From: an uncultured Dialister sp.
GTDB taxonomy: Bacteria; Bacillota; Negativicutes; Veillonellales; Dialisteraceae
Direction of reading: 5' to 3'
Assembly: GCF_900538805.1 (NCBI RefSeq)
Contig: NZ_UPZP01000019.1
Coordinates: 1-28,214, forward strand
Length of the DNA: 28,214 nucleotides
Both the position numbers and the translations under genes were made by a program. Shown here piece by piece: positions 1 through 7,670 of this stretch. How positions within the stretch are numbered: the stretch's first letter is position 1; every line of letters starts with the position of its first letter. The notes beneath the pieces were generated by a model. That model ran no database searches. It was not told the origin of the DNA and saw only the letters and a list, made by a program, of their open reading frames with translations.

Positions 1-8
1 GAACTTTT

Positions 9-27
9 CCTGTATAATAAATACAGG
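9..27 (+). promoter_or_regulatory. Putative LexA operator overlapping the lexA -10 box
   Basis: A perfect 7-bp inverted repeat with a 5-bp spacer (CCTGTAT-N5-ATACAGG) contains a consensus TATAAT at 13-18. That hexamer could be the -10 box of the lexA promoter; its -35 box would lie off the left edge. The dyad resembles the proteobacterial SOS box (CTG-N10-CAG), here with N11, and not the Bacillus type (GAAC-N4-GTTC). No Bacillus-type box is visible in the 103 bases before lexA. Autorepression of lexA through such a site is known in other bacteria; here it is inferred from position and symmetry only. Confidence 0.5.
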
Positions 28-103
28 TTACTATATTTTGAATATGATGAGACCGTTTATCGATTATACTTCGGATATTTTATAGCATAAGGAAGGAATA
101 AAA

Positions 104-739
104 ATGGCAGCAAAAAGATTAGGTAAGAACAGGGAATTAACAAGCCGTGAGAAAAGTATTCTGGAATTTATCCGCCAGAAGATTTATGAAGACGGATTCC
201 CCCCTACTGTCCGTGAAATCTGCACGGCAGTCAATCTTCGTTCCACTTCTACGGTTCACGGATACCTGGCCCGGCTGGAGGAACTGGGAGTTATCAAGAG
301 AGATCCTGCCAGCTCCAGAGCCATCGAAGTGGTAGGAGATATGTCCTGGCGCCACAAGAAAATGATCCCCATGCCTCTGGTAGGTGCTGTCCGCGCCGGT
401 GAACCGCTGGTGGCCGATGAGCATTTGGAATCTGTCTTCCCTCTGCCGGCTGAAATGGTGGGCAGCGACAACAACTGCTTCATCCTGGTGGTCCGCGGGG
501 ACAGCATGATCAAGGCAGGCATTGAGGAAGGCGATTACCTCATCGTATCTGAACAGGACCATGCCCAGGACGGTGATATCGTTGTAGCCCTGGTAGGCAA
601 TGATGACGCTACGGTTAAGCGCTTCTACAAGGAAGATGACCATATCAGGCTGCAGCCGGAAAATGATGCTTATAAGCCCATTATTTCCAAGAATGTTACC
701 ATTCGCGGCAAGGTTATCGGTCTCTATCGCCATTTTTAA
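104..739 (+). CDS. lexA: LexA SOS-response transcriptional repressor
   Basis: This 211-residue protein has the usual length and layout of LexA. The N-terminal winged helix-turn-helix (about residues 1-75) includes the typical LTSREKSILEFI and PPTVREI segments. The S24 peptidase-like domain follows, with the Ala98-Gly99 self-cleavage bond in AVRAGEP, Ser134 in GDSM and Lys172 as the catalytic pair. LexA represses DNA-repair genes and cuts itself when bound to RecA filaments. The ATG at 104 follows a GGAAGG ribosome binding site at 91-96. The gene stands alone on the plus strand, converges on the obgE operon and ends at a shared bidirectional terminator. The upstream dyad suggests autoregulation. 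Confidence 0.97.
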   Translation: MAAKRLGKNRELTSREKSILEFIRQKIYEDGFPPTVREICTAVNLRSTSTVHGYLARLEELGVIKRDPASSRAIEVVGDMSWRHKKMIPMPLVGAVRAGEPLVADEHLESVFPLPAEMVGSDNNCFILVVRGDSMIKAGIEEGDYLIVSEQDHAQDGDIVVALVGNDDATVKRFYKEDDHIRLQPENDAYKPIISKNVTIRGKVIGLYRHF

Positions 740-763
740 GAATGGAAATCCAGAAACTTCATA

Positions 764-803
764 CATGAAAAAACAGGAACCCTTCGGTTCCTGTTTTTTC
801 ATG
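764..803. terminator. Bidirectional intrinsic terminator between lexA and the convergent operon
   Basis: A perfect 18-bp stem with a 4-base loop runs from CATG at 764 to CATG at 803, with six A on the left flank of the GC core and six T on the right. It reads as a rho-independent terminator on both strands. It lies 25 bases after the lexA stop and 20 bases after the stop of the leftward S1-domain gene. Confidence 0.93.
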
Positions 804-822
804 CAGAGAATTCTGCTGAAAA

Positions 823-1719
823 TTATATCAGTGTAATTTTGCCTTCCTTCATGGAAATCTTTTTTAATTTCAGAAGGTGCCCTACCGCCCGTTTGAAGGC
901 TGATTTACTGATACCAAGGGATGCTTTGATAAGGGCCGGATCGGACTGGTCTGTAAAGGGAAGGCTGCCGTTATGGCGGTTCATATAATCAAGAAGAAGC
1001 TGCATATCTCCTTCCATGGATTTTTCTTTCTGCGGACGGAGGGAAATGTTCAGGTGCCCGTCTTTCCTGAGGAAGGTTACCCGTCCTGTAATTTCATCGC
1101 CCATGTGGATGGGTTTTACAATTTCATCCCTATGAAGGAATGCAATCCACCGCTTTCTGGTAATGAGGAAAATGCCGTCGCCCGTTTTGTTGTAGACCGT
1201 GCCGGTCACCATGTCCCCCACTTTGACGCCCTCCGCTGGAAGGGCAATTTTGCGGATGTCTTCATTCACTTTCATGGTCACCGCCAGACGTCCTGTTTTA
1301 TCTACATACATTTTTACCCATATGGACTGCCCTGTTTCCACTCTTTCTTCCATCTGGGAAAAGGGAAGGAAAATGCCTCTTTCGGTACCAACATCAATAA
1401 AAGCGCCAAAGCGGGTGGTAAGCATAACCGGTGCATAGCCGATACCGCCTACCGGTATCTGGGGAAGGCGCATGCTGGCAGTGAGTCTGTGATGGGGATC
1501 GTGGTACAGGAAGACCTTCACCTTTTCTCCCACTTCCACAGGTCTTGTCTGCTGGCTGTGATGGAGGAGGATATCATCGGAGGTAGCTCCGGTTCCTGCA
1601 TCCAGAAAGGCTCCCATGTCCGATGTTCTCTGGACAGTGAGCTCTGCCAGGGAGTTTTCCCGAAGGTGCATGGGCCCCAGACCTGAGTCATCGTTATTCA
1701 TTTTCATCGCCGGTTTCAT
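823..1719 (-). CDS. CvfB/YitL-like S1-domain RNA-binding protein
   Basis: The 298-residue protein has three S1-like OB-fold repeats: about residues 20-65 (DMGAFLDAG), 85-150 (RFGAFIDVG, then GIFLPFSQM) and 165-225 (GDGIFLITRKRWIAFLHRDE). A basic C-terminal region of about 60 residues (SKSAFKRAVGHLLKLKKI) fits the winged helix of the CvfB family. CvfB-type proteins bind RNA and affect virulence gene expression in staphylococci; the role here is not known. It is the last gene of the operon. Its start overlaps the end of rsfS by 26 bases; the ATG at 1719 has AGAGG five bases upstream, inside rsfS, so the two are probably translationally coupled. A later ATG (1671, MHLRENS) is possible but has no clear ribosome binding site. 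Confidence 0.85.
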   Translation of the reverse strand: MKPAMKMNNDDSGLGPMHLRENSLAELTVQRTSDMGAFLDAGTGATSDDILLHHSQQTRPVEVGEKVKVFLYHDPHHRLTASMRLPQIPVGGIGYAPVMLTTRFGAFIDVGTERGIFLPFSQMEERVETGQSIWVKMYVDKTGRLAVTMKVNEDIRKIALPAEGVKVGDMVTGTVYNKTGDGIFLITRKRWIAFLHRDEIVKPIHMGDEITGRVTFLRKDGHLNISLRPQKEKSMEGDMQLLLDYMNRHNGSLPFTDQSDPALIKASLGISKSAFKRAVGHLLKLKKISMKEGKITLI

Positions 1720-2050
1720 GGTATTCCTCTACAGGCGCTTCCTTCCAAAGGGTATCGAAATCATAGCGCCGTCTTTCTTCATCTGTGAAAATATGGACAA
1801 TCACATCGCCAAAATCAAGAAGAATCCAGTCTCCTTCCTGGTATCCTTCCCGGCGGAGGGCATGCATGCCTATTTCTCCTGCCTTTTCTTCCACTTCATC
1901 CGCAGCCGCCTGTGCCTGTTTCTTATTTCTTGTGGTGGCCAAAATAAAATCGTCGGCAATGCTGGTGAGCCCCCGTACATTCAGTACACGGATGAGCACA
2001 CTCTTTTTAGAAGACAATGCTTTGCAGATGATTTCAATATTTTTTTCCAT
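1694..2050 (-). CDS. rsfS: Ribosome silencing factor RsfS
   Basis: A 118-residue protein of the RsfS/Iojap family with the diagnostic segments SIADDFILATTRN, EGYQEGDWILLDFGDVIVH and IFTDEERRRYDFDTLW. RsfS binds ribosomal protein uL14 on the 50S subunit and blocks subunit joining during nutrient limitation. The ATG at 2050 follows AAGGAG with nine bases of spacing. It lies 21 bases after the LCP gene and overlaps the downstream S1-domain gene. The yqeK/LCP/rsfS neighbourhood is typical for Firmicutes including Negativicutes. Confidence 0.95.
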   Translation of the reverse strand: MEKNIEIICKALSSKKSVLIRVLNVRGLTSIADDFILATTRNKKQAQAAADEVEEKAGEIGMHALRREGYQEGDWILLDFGDVIVHIFTDEERRRYDFDTLWKEAPVEEYHETGDENE

Positions 2051-2071
2051 TGATACAAACTCCTTTTCTAA

Positions 2072-2950
2072 TTACCGGTTATCGGATCCTATGGTCTGGG
2101 CAATGGTTTTCTGCACTTCCACCGGATTAATAACCCATGTATCTACTTTGTTGATATTCTGCGTTTCCCCTGGAAGGATGGAGAACGTAAAGCTGTCTTT
2201 CGGGTACGACGAAAGCGTATAGGCCAGGGAAGCCGCTTCTCCATTGGTGATATTAGTTTCCTCCGCCGTCCAGGAATGGTGGAAGAAGAACCAGTTGTAC
2301 AGGGCTGCATGGTCCTGCATTTCATGAATCATGGTTTTCAGGAAACGCTCCTGCCGCTGGATACGGTCGATTTCTCCATTCTTTTTATCAATATACCGTA
2401 CATAGCCCAGCGCATTTTCGCCATCCAGGCTCTGGTAGCCCTGGCGAATCTGGATATCCGTCTCCCCTTCTCGGTTCTGGTGGTCCATGCCCTTTTCCAC
2501 ATACATGTCTACGCCGCCGATTTTATCCACATAGTTTCGGAAATTGGAATAGTCAAGAACCGCATATTTATCAATCCGCAGGTGAAGCAGGTTTTCCACG
2601 GCACTCTTTGTTTCCTCTGCTCCCCCTTCGGAGAAGGTGGTACGGATAAGCTGATTCTTCTTTTCCTGGCGGGCCAGCTTAGTATTGGGCGGAATGGAAA
2701 TAAAGGTGACGCCCTTATCTTTGCTGTTCCATACTGTCAGAATCACTGCATCCGCCTCATTTCCCGCTTCCTTATCGGTCCCGATTAAAAGGTAGTAGGA
2801 AATCGGCGAATTTCCCGTATCCACCTTTCCCAGAAGGTAGGAAACTCCCTTGCCGATGCCGAAAATCAGGATAACCAGTGCACAGAGAGCCATAACAATG
2901 AAAAGGGCTAATTTTTTTATCCTGATTTTCCCATGTCTATTTTTTCTCAT
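2072..2950 (-). CDS. LytR-CpsA-Psr (LCP) family protein with altered active-site motifs
   Basis: The protein has 292 residues: a short basic cytoplasmic N-terminus, one membrane segment (about 14-40) and an extracytoplasmic LCP domain. LCP enzymes move glycopolymers from lipid carriers onto peptidoglycan or similar acceptors. The C-terminal half keeps family landmarks: SLDGENALGYVRYI (Arg185) and EIDRIQRQERFL (Arg196, Arg199). Two N-terminal motifs are unusual: SIPPNTKL at 85-92 stands where SIPRDT is normal, and NEADAVILTV (Asp67) replaces the usual RSDTIML. It may therefore have altered activity. The gene overlaps the end of yqeK by 14 bases. Membership of the family is firm; substrate is unknown. 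Confidence 0.88.
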   Translation of the reverse strand: MRKNRHGKIRIKKLALFIVMALCALVILIFGIGKGVSYLLGKVDTGNSPISYYLLIGTDKEAGNEADAVILTVWNSKDKGVTFISIPPNTKLARQEKKNQLIRTTFSEGGAEETKSAVENLLHLRIDKYAVLDYSNFRNYVDKIGGVDMYVEKGMDHQNREGETDIQIRQGYQSLDGENALGYVRYIDKKNGEIDRIQRQERFLKTMIHEMQDHAALYNWFFFHHSWTAEETNITNGEAASLAYTLSSYPKDSFTFSILPGETQNINKVDTWVINPVEVQKTIAQTIGSDNR

Positions 2951-3524
2951 TCGCTGTCTCTTTCATCTTCAGAACTAAATCATTCCGTCCTATGAAGGTC
3001 AAATCATAAATATAGGCTTTCTGGTCAAGGAGATGGGAAATGGTTGAATCGTAGGCAGCAAGGAGAGCATCGTCAAGGTTTATTTCCGAAAGTTTTCTCA
3101 GGTTGTCTACGCCGGGAAAATCCCGGGACGGTTCGATGTAATCTGCCAGAAAAATAATTTTCTCCAGAAGGGTCATGTCAGCCCGTCCGGTGGTATGGTA
3201 ATAAATGGCGCTTTGGATTTCTTTATCGCCAATGCCGTACTTTGTTTCAGCCAGGATACTGCCGGCAGGCCCATGAAGAAGGGCGCGGCTGGAAAGAAGG
3301 TATTTATCCGCCTTAAGGCCTGCTTTTTTCACAATGCGCTGCATATCCCCAAGGGAAAGCTCCTTGGCGCAGTCGTGGACCCATCCCGCCACATAGGCTT
3401 TCCTACTGTCAGCACAGTATTTTTCCGCCAAATGACGGGCCGTCTCCGCAACGCCCCGGGAATGGCGAAAACGCTTGGGAGAAAGGATTTTTTCTAAATC
3501 TTTCTGTATGTCATTAAGCTCCAT
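2937..3524 (-). CDS. yqeK: YqeK-type HD-domain diadenosine tetraphosphatase
   Basis: This HD-superfamily phosphohydrolase has 195 residues with its metal ligands in order: His21 (RHSRGVAETA), His50-Asp51 (AGWVHDCAKEL), His84 (LLHGPAGS), His110 (IYYHTTG) and Asp128 (FLADYIEPSRDF). YqeK enzymes cut Ap4A symmetrically to ADP. I chose the ATG at 3524 because AAGGA lies seven bases upstream. An in-frame ATG at 3539 would add MKDKI but has no ribosome binding site. The start overlaps the end of nadD by 11 bases, and the end overlaps the LCP gene. nadD-yqeK is a very common pairing in Firmicutes. Confidence 0.93.
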   Translation of the reverse strand: MELNDIQKDLEKILSPKRFRHSRGVAETARHLAEKYCADSRKAYVAGWVHDCAKELSLGDMQRIVKKAGLKADKYLLSSRALLHGPAGSILAETKYGIGDKEIQSAIYYHTTGRADMTLLEKIIFLADYIEPSRDFPGVDNLRKLSEINLDDALLAAYDSTISHLLDQKAYIYDLTFIGRNDLVLKMKETANEKK

Positions 3525-4134
3525 GATTTTGTCCTTCATACAAATGATGGGATTGAATAAAAGAAATAACCCCGTCGGGTATAAAATAACGGACAGACTT
3601 ATGCTGTCCCAGAAGATTTCTAAGGATGGTGGATGAAATATCCAGTTCCGGCGTCAGGAGGAAATGGATTTTTTCCTCACCCAGCTTCCCAAAATAGGCA
3701 ACGGACCGGCGCAGCTTCTCTTCATTTCCCGGACGGCTGGCACATATGAAATGGCAGCAGGAAAGAAGCTCCCTGTTGTATTTCCAGGTAGGGAGGTCTG
3801 CCAACGCATCGGTGCCGCATATGAAATAAAATTCACAGGAAGGGTCCCACTCCTTCTTCAGGATATGAACCGTATCCACCGTATAAGATGGACCACTCCT
3901 GTCCCTTTCTACGGGGGACAGGGCAAAGCGGGGATTGTCCTTCACCGCTTCCTTGACCATGTTGTATCGGTCAAATTTGTCAATATGATGCATATCCTTA
4001 TTAGGCGTGTCACCAGATGGGATAAAGATGACCTTTTCCAGACCGAATTCCTGCCATGCCGCTTCCGCAATCACAAGATGACCGATGTGGATGGGATTGA
4101 AGGAGCCGCCGAACAAGCCTATCCGTTTAACCAT
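3514..4134 (-). CDS. nadD: Nicotinate-nucleotide adenylyltransferase NadD
   Basis: The 206-residue enzyme joins nicotinate mononucleotide and ATP to form deamido-NAD. It has the nucleotidyltransferase signature GGSFNPIHIGH at 9-19, with the HxGH-type site, and the C-terminal ISSTILR motif at 166-172. The ATG at 4134 gives the canonical MVKRIGLFGG start. An in-frame GTG at 4167 would add 11 residues but lacks a ribosome binding site and sits inside the upstream small gene. The start overlaps the stop of that 51-codon gene by 16 bases, so coupled translation is likely; upstream pairing is only a loosely placed GGAAG. Confidence 0.95.
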   Translation of the reverse strand: MVKRIGLFGGSFNPIHIGHLVIAEAAWQEFGLEKVIFIPSGDTPNKDMHHIDKFDRYNMVKEAVKDNPRFALSPVERDRSGPSYTVDTVHILKKEWDPSCEFYFICGTDALADLPTWKYNRELLSCCHFICASRPGNEEKLRRSVAYFGKLGEEKIHFLLTPELDISSTILRNLLGQHKSVRYFIPDGVISFIQSHHLYEGQNHGA

Positions 4135-4274
4135 GCATACAACACCGCTTCCGAAAGAATAATGCACACCGTAAGGAAAAGGATGAGTTCCAGAATGTGG
4201 GACAGTTCAAAACGTCCCTTAGGGTGCTTCGTATAATAATAAATAAGCCATTTGGCTTTTTCTGAAAATTTCAT
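4119..4274 (-). CDS. Small single-span membrane protein, 51 residues, unknown function
   Basis: An intact 51-codon frame fills the gap between proB and nadD. Its ATG lies two bases after the proB stop and its TAG overlaps the nadD start by 16 bases, which is the tight packing seen for every other gene in this operon. The protein has a basic amphipathic N-terminus (MKFSEKAKW), a YYY cluster and one hydrophobic segment of about 22 residues (29-50, LELILFLTVCIILSEAVLYAW). A weak GGTGA lies about ten bases upstream, within the last proB codons. I do not recognise the family. Its position takes the place where proA often follows proB. Conservation in relatives would settle whether it is real. Confidence 0.6.
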   Translation of the reverse strand: MKFSEKAKWLIYYYTKHPKGRFELSHILELILFLTVCIILSEAVLYAWLNG

Positions 4275-4276
4275 GC

Positions 4277-5419
4277 TTATTTCATCACCAGAAGATTATC
4301 CCTGTGAATCACCGTATCATAGGGAGGTTCCGTTTTAAGGGCGTCCTTCAGCTGCTCTGTGTGGAGACCCTTAATAAGGGCAATATCGCTGCTGCTGTAG
4401 TGGGTAATGCCCCGGGCCACCTCATCGGCATCGCAGAACACAGACACCGTATCTCCTTCAGCAAAATCGCCTTCTGTTCCCAGAATCCCTACCGGAAGGA
4501 GGCTGGAGCCTTTGTTCATGAGAGCCGCACGGCAGCCTTTGTCCACAAAAATCTTTCCCTTCACCGCCGTACCGATGATGATATCTCTCTTTTTCAGCTG
4601 GGGATGGACATTTTCGCCCTTAAACCAGGTTCCCACATCTTCCCCGTCCATGATTCGTTCCAGCACTTCCGGCACGGTGCTTTTGGCAATGACCATGTCT
4701 ATGCCGGAATGGACGCAGATTTCGGCTGCCTGGATTTTTGTATACATACCGCCTGTTCCCTGGGTAGAACCGGCGCCGCCGGCCATACGGAATATGTCAC
4801 GGGAAAAAACGGGTACCTGATGGATGAGGCGGGCATCTTGATTCTTTCTGGGATCCGAATCGTAAAGCCCTTCAATATCGGAAAGAATAATGAGCAGGTC
4901 CGCTTCCGCTATACTGGCTACAATGGCGGAGAGCGTGTCATTGTCACCGATTTTGATTTCATCGGCAGTGACCGCATCATTTTCATTAATAATGGGAACG
5001 GCTCCCAGCTCCAGAAGGGAAAGAAGAGTGCCGTGCATATGAAGATACCGCTTGGAATTTACGGCATCTCCCTTGGTGAAAAGGAGCTGTCCCACCACAT
5101 GGCCGTATTCACGGAATAAATGCTCATAAATATTCATGAGAAGGCCCTGACCCACAGCAGCGGACGCCTGCTTATAGGGAAGATAGGCCGGTTTTTCCTT
5201 AAAGCCCAATTCCGGGAAGCCGATACCGATGGCACCGGATGTCACCAGTATGACCTGGAAGCCCCGGTTCTTTAAATCGGAAATCTGCCGTACCAGGTGA
5301 TCCATGAAGCGGAGATTCATTTTGCCATTGTCATAGGTCAGGGAACTGGTCCCCACCTTGACGACAATTCGCTTCATTCGAGGTATAGCTGCGCGGCATC
5401 CTTTATCAGGGGAGCTCAT
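4277..5419 (-). CDS. proB: Glutamate 5-kinase ProB (kinase plus PUA domain)
   Basis: ProB phosphorylates glutamate in the first step of proline synthesis. The amino-acid-kinase domain has the N-terminal VVKVGTSSLT, LVTSGAIGIG, the NENDAV segment, the GDNDTLSAIVA segment and the late GTGGMYTKIQAA motif. A PUA domain follows near the C-terminus (FVDKGCRAAL, SSLLPVGI, EGDTVSVF). From the ATG at 5419 it has 380 residues; this start overlaps the yhbY stop, which favours coupling. A start at 5377 (MKRIVVKVG, 366 residues, about the E. coli length) is equally possible, and neither has a good Shine-Dalgarno site. proA is not adjacent, so the next enzyme must lie elsewhere. Confidence 0.95.
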   Translation of the reverse strand: MSSPDKGCRAAIPRMKRIVVKVGTSSLTYDNGKMNLRFMDHLVRQISDLKNRGFQVILVTSGAIGIGFPELGFKEKPAYLPYKQASAAVGQGLLMNIYEHLFREYGHVVGQLLFTKGDAVNSKRYLHMHGTLLSLLELGAVPIINENDAVTADEIKIGDNDTLSAIVASIAEADLLIILSDIEGLYDSDPRKNQDARLIHQVPVFSRDIFRMAGGAGSTQGTGGMYTKIQAAEICVHSGIDMVIAKSTVPEVLERIMDGEDVGTWFKGENVHPQLKKRDIIIGTAVKGKIFVDKGCRAALMNKGSSLLPVGILGTEGDFAEGDTVSVFCDADEVARGITHYSSSDIALIKGLHTEQLKDALKTEPPYDTVIHRDNLLVMK

Positions 5420-5696
5420 AATGAGATTTCTTTTCTTTCTGCTTGAAAAGTACACAGTTTCGTCCGATAATCTGTACGATTTCACAATCCAGCTTTTCCG
5501 CCAGAATGGAAGCGGTATCCCTGATATCTTCATCGGAGTTCTGGTTGATTTTGACCTTCACCAGTTCCCTTGCCAGAAGAACGTCCTCCACACTCTGCAC
5601 CACGGCAGAAGTCATTCCTTCCTTCCCAATCTGCACATAGGCGGGAAGATTGACCGCCTCGCTTTTCAAATACTGTTTCTGCTTGCCTGTTAACAT
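5406..5696 (-). CDS. yhbY: YhbY-type CRM-domain RNA-binding protein
   Basis: A 96-residue protein made of one CRM domain, with the family pattern LTGKQKQYLKSEA, VQIGKEGMT, ARELVKVKI and EIVQIIGRNCVLF. YhbY-type proteins bind pre-50S ribosomal particles. The ATG at 5696 has AGGGAG seven bases upstream. The gene lies 12 bases after obgE, itself a 50S assembly GTPase, and overlaps proB. Confidence 0.95.
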   Translation of the reverse strand: MLTGKQKQYLKSEAVNLPAYVQIGKEGMTSAVVQSVEDVLLARELVKVKINQNSDEDIRDTASILAEKLDCEIVQIIGRNCVLFKQKEKKSHYELP

Positions 5697-5708
5697 ATAT
5701 TCTCTCCC

Positions 5709-7007
5709 TTATTCACTCTCATCATCGGCGGAATCCCTGTTTTCCGCATAGGTAAATTCCACGCCGTACAGGTTCACCGTATCGCCTTCCCGGATGCCTT
5801 CCTTTTTCAGAAGTTTGTCAAGGCCCATGAAGCGCCAGGCCCTTTCGAAGCGGCGCATGGAAAGGTAGTCTTCGAAATTGGTCATGCTCACCAGTTTTTC
5901 TACCCGTTTGCCCTTGACGTAGAAAACACCATCTTTCTGTTCGATAAGGAATTCATCCTTCGGAACTTCATAAACAATGGCCTTTTCCGGGTTCTCAAAG
6001 GTCACATCGGGGACCTCCTGCAGGATTTTCCATGCAGCTTCCAAAAGCGGCTTCAATCCTTCGCCGGTCAAAGTGCAGACAGGGAAGAAAAGATAGCCCT
6101 CCCCTTCGATATCCTTCCTCAGTTTTTCCAGTTTCTCCGGATCCTCAATCAAATCGGTCTTATTGGCAGCTACAATCTGCTTCTTCTTCGCCAGTTCAGG
6201 ACTGTACAGCTCCAGTTCATTATTAATAATATGGAAATCACGGAATGGATCCCTGCCTTCACTGCCGGCAGCATCCAGTACATGGATAAGTACCTTGGTC
6301 CGTTCCACATGGCGGAGGAATTCATCCCCAAGGCCTGTGCCCTGGCTTGCCCCTTCAATAAGTCCTGGGATATCTGCCATGACGAAACTCCGTTCCGCAT
6401 CAAGGCTTACCACACCCAGAATAGGGTTGAGGGTGGTAAAATGGTAGGCTGCCACTTCCGGTTTTGCCCCCGAAACCTTGCGGAGCAGACTGGATTTGCC
6501 AACCGACGGGAAGCCAAGAAGGCCCACGTCCGCCAGAATTTTCAGTTCCAGCCTGATATTTTTTTCTTCTCCCGGTTCACCCTTTTCTGCATAGGTAGGT
6601 GCACGGACAGCGGAGGTGGCAAAGTGGGAATTTCCTCTGCCCCCATGGCCGCCTTTGGCCACAGTAACCTGCTGCCCGTCCTGGGTCATATCAGCCAGAA
6701 GCTCGCCGCTGCGGTCATCGTATACCATGGTGCCCAGCGGCACATCCACATACACATCTTCCCCGTTCTTGCCGAACATTTCCTTTGCGCCGCCATTGGC
6801 TCCTGCCTTGGCTGCAAATTTGCGATGCCGGCGGAAATTAATCAGCGTATTCAGACTGCTGTCTGCGCGGACAATCACGGAGCCTCCCTTGCCGCCGTCG
6901 CCGCCGCTGGGGCCGCCGCGGGGTACATATTTCTCCCGTCTGAAAGAAACCATGCCGTCTCCGCCGGCACCGGAGACAACAATTATTTTTGCTCTATCAA
7001 TAAACAT
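5709..7007 (-). CDS. obgE: Obg-family GTPase ObgE/CgtA
   Basis: The 432-residue protein has all three Obg domains. The glycine-rich Obg fold (about 1-158) contains REKYVPRGGPSGGDGGKGG. The G domain has G1 GFPSVGKSS, switch TTLNP, G3 DIPGL and G4 NKTD. The C-terminal OCT domain runs from about 350 to 420. ObgE acts in late 50S assembly and the stringent response. I chose the ATG at 7007 (MFIDRAKI, canonical) because GAGG is seven bases upstream; an ATG at 7013 is only one base from it. It is the first gene of the leftward operon. In many Firmicutes obgE follows rplU-rpmA; here accessory DNA lies upstream. Confidence 0.97.
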   Translation of the reverse strand: MFIDRAKIIVVSGAGGDGMVSFRREKYVPRGGPSGGDGGKGGSVIVRADSSLNTLINFRRHRKFAAKAGANGGAKEMFGKNGEDVYVDVPLGTMVYDDRSGELLADMTQDGQQVTVAKGGHGGRGNSHFATSAVRAPTYAEKGEPGEEKNIRLELKILADVGLLGFPSVGKSSLLRKVSGAKPEVAAYHFTTLNPILGVVSLDAERSFVMADIPGLIEGASQGTGLGDEFLRHVERTKVLIHVLDAAGSEGRDPFRDFHIINNELELYSPELAKKKQIVAANKTDLIEDPEKLEKLRKDIEGEGYLFFPVCTLTGEGLKPLLEAAWKILQEVPDVTFENPEKAIVYEVPKDEFLIEQKDGVFYVKGKRVEKLVSMTNFEDYLSMRRFERAWRFMGLDKLLKKEGIREGDTVNLYGVEFTYAENRDSADDESE

Positions 7008-7048
7008 AATCATACCTCACTCAAAAAATGACAGACTATTACATTGTT

Positions 7049-7054
7049 ATTATA
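7049..7054 (-). promoter_or_regulatory. Candidate -10 box for the obgE operon
   Basis: The minus strand reads TATAAT here, 41 bases before the obgE ATG. The matching -35 region is weak. It is the best promoter-like site in front of the operon, but is supported by sequence match only. Confidence 0.45.
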
Positions 7055-7136
7055 TCATGCCGGTGAAGGATAAAGGAAAAAGAAGTGTTACTATCTGCAG
7101 AAATAAACCGATATGCACAGAAAAAAGAAATTAGAA

Positions 7137-7199
7137 AACCGCAGTCCCCTCACGGGAAGCACTGATGAAGAAATCAGTACTTCTCCGGCAACTGCGGTT
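7137..7199 (-). terminator. Long hairpin upstream of the obgE promoter, terminator-like on the minus strand
   Basis: A 9-bp outer stem (AACCGCAGT at 7137, ACTGCGGTT at 7191) encloses a second stem of GAAG-ACTGAT paired with ATCAGT-CTTC around a 6-base loop. On the minus strand the hairpin is followed by a T-rich run (TTTTCTAATTTCTTTTTT), so leftward transcripts from the accessory island would stop before obgE. No leftward gene ends just upstream of it, so it may instead be the end of a small RNA or a leftover of an older gene. Confidence 0.5.
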
Positions 7200-7228
7200 C
7201 CATTATGGAAGAATCGGTGGACCTGAAA

Positions 7229-7401
7229 TCTAAGGGAGCACTAATTAATTGGCAGAATCGAATTTTATATGTATTTTTATCCAATGCAAGGAATCAGTCG
7301 ACGCGAATAGCGGGCTATTTAAGGAGACTGATGACGCGGCATTGGACCAAAATCTATATGAAATTCGATTCTGCGGCTGAGTCAGTGCTTCCCCAGGGCA
7401 T
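7229..7401. repeat. Hairpin element A (36-bp inverted arms) at the left of the island
   Basis: Near-perfect 36-base inverted arms lie at 7252-7287 and 7339-7374, with weaker pairing outward to GGAGCACT and AGTGCTTCC. Inside, ATCAGTC (7293-7299) pairs with GACTGAT (7326-7332), and AATAG pairs with CTATT around a 4-base centre. The element abuts the left 257-bp direct repeat. A second element with the same plan but different stem sequence abuts the right copy. It looks like a MITE or another folded mobile unit; no transposase-type ends or target duplication were established. Confidence 0.7.
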
Positions 7402-7643
7402 GAGTCTCCCGTCATTTCTGCAGGATTTAGACTGCATTTCCGGATTTCCCTGTGATTTTTTGTTTCTTTCTTTTGCCTGATCAGGCGAGGGAGTGAAAGC
7501 GGTTAACCCATGGACGCCGGCTCGTCATAAATCCATTCCCTATGGCCATTAGATCTTGGGAAAATATGATGAGCTTCTTTCCCTTCCTCAGGTCTTTCAC
7601 ATCCCTCTACTATATATATCGGAAAAATCGGTTTTATGTGAAC
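7387..7643. repeat. Left copy of the 257-bp direct repeat flanking the island
   Basis: This copy runs from GCTTCCCCAGGGCATGAG to TTTTATGTGAAC and is repeated in the same orientation at 10294-10549 with scattered substitutions and small indels. It includes TGCCTGATCAGGC and GGTTAACCCATGGA. The minus strand of this copy is open for about 60 codons, including a peptide AHHIFPRSNGHREW, but the other copy has stop codons in that frame, so no gene is called. The pair brackets the rpn genes and could mediate their excision or amplification by homologous recombination. Confidence 0.85.
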
Positions 7644-7670
7644 GTCCTTTTGAAAATTTTTTATTTCACA

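Noticed and set aside
7205..7480. A 91-codon plus-strand frame
   Set aside because: It runs through hairpin element A into the direct repeat and has no counterpart at the right copy.
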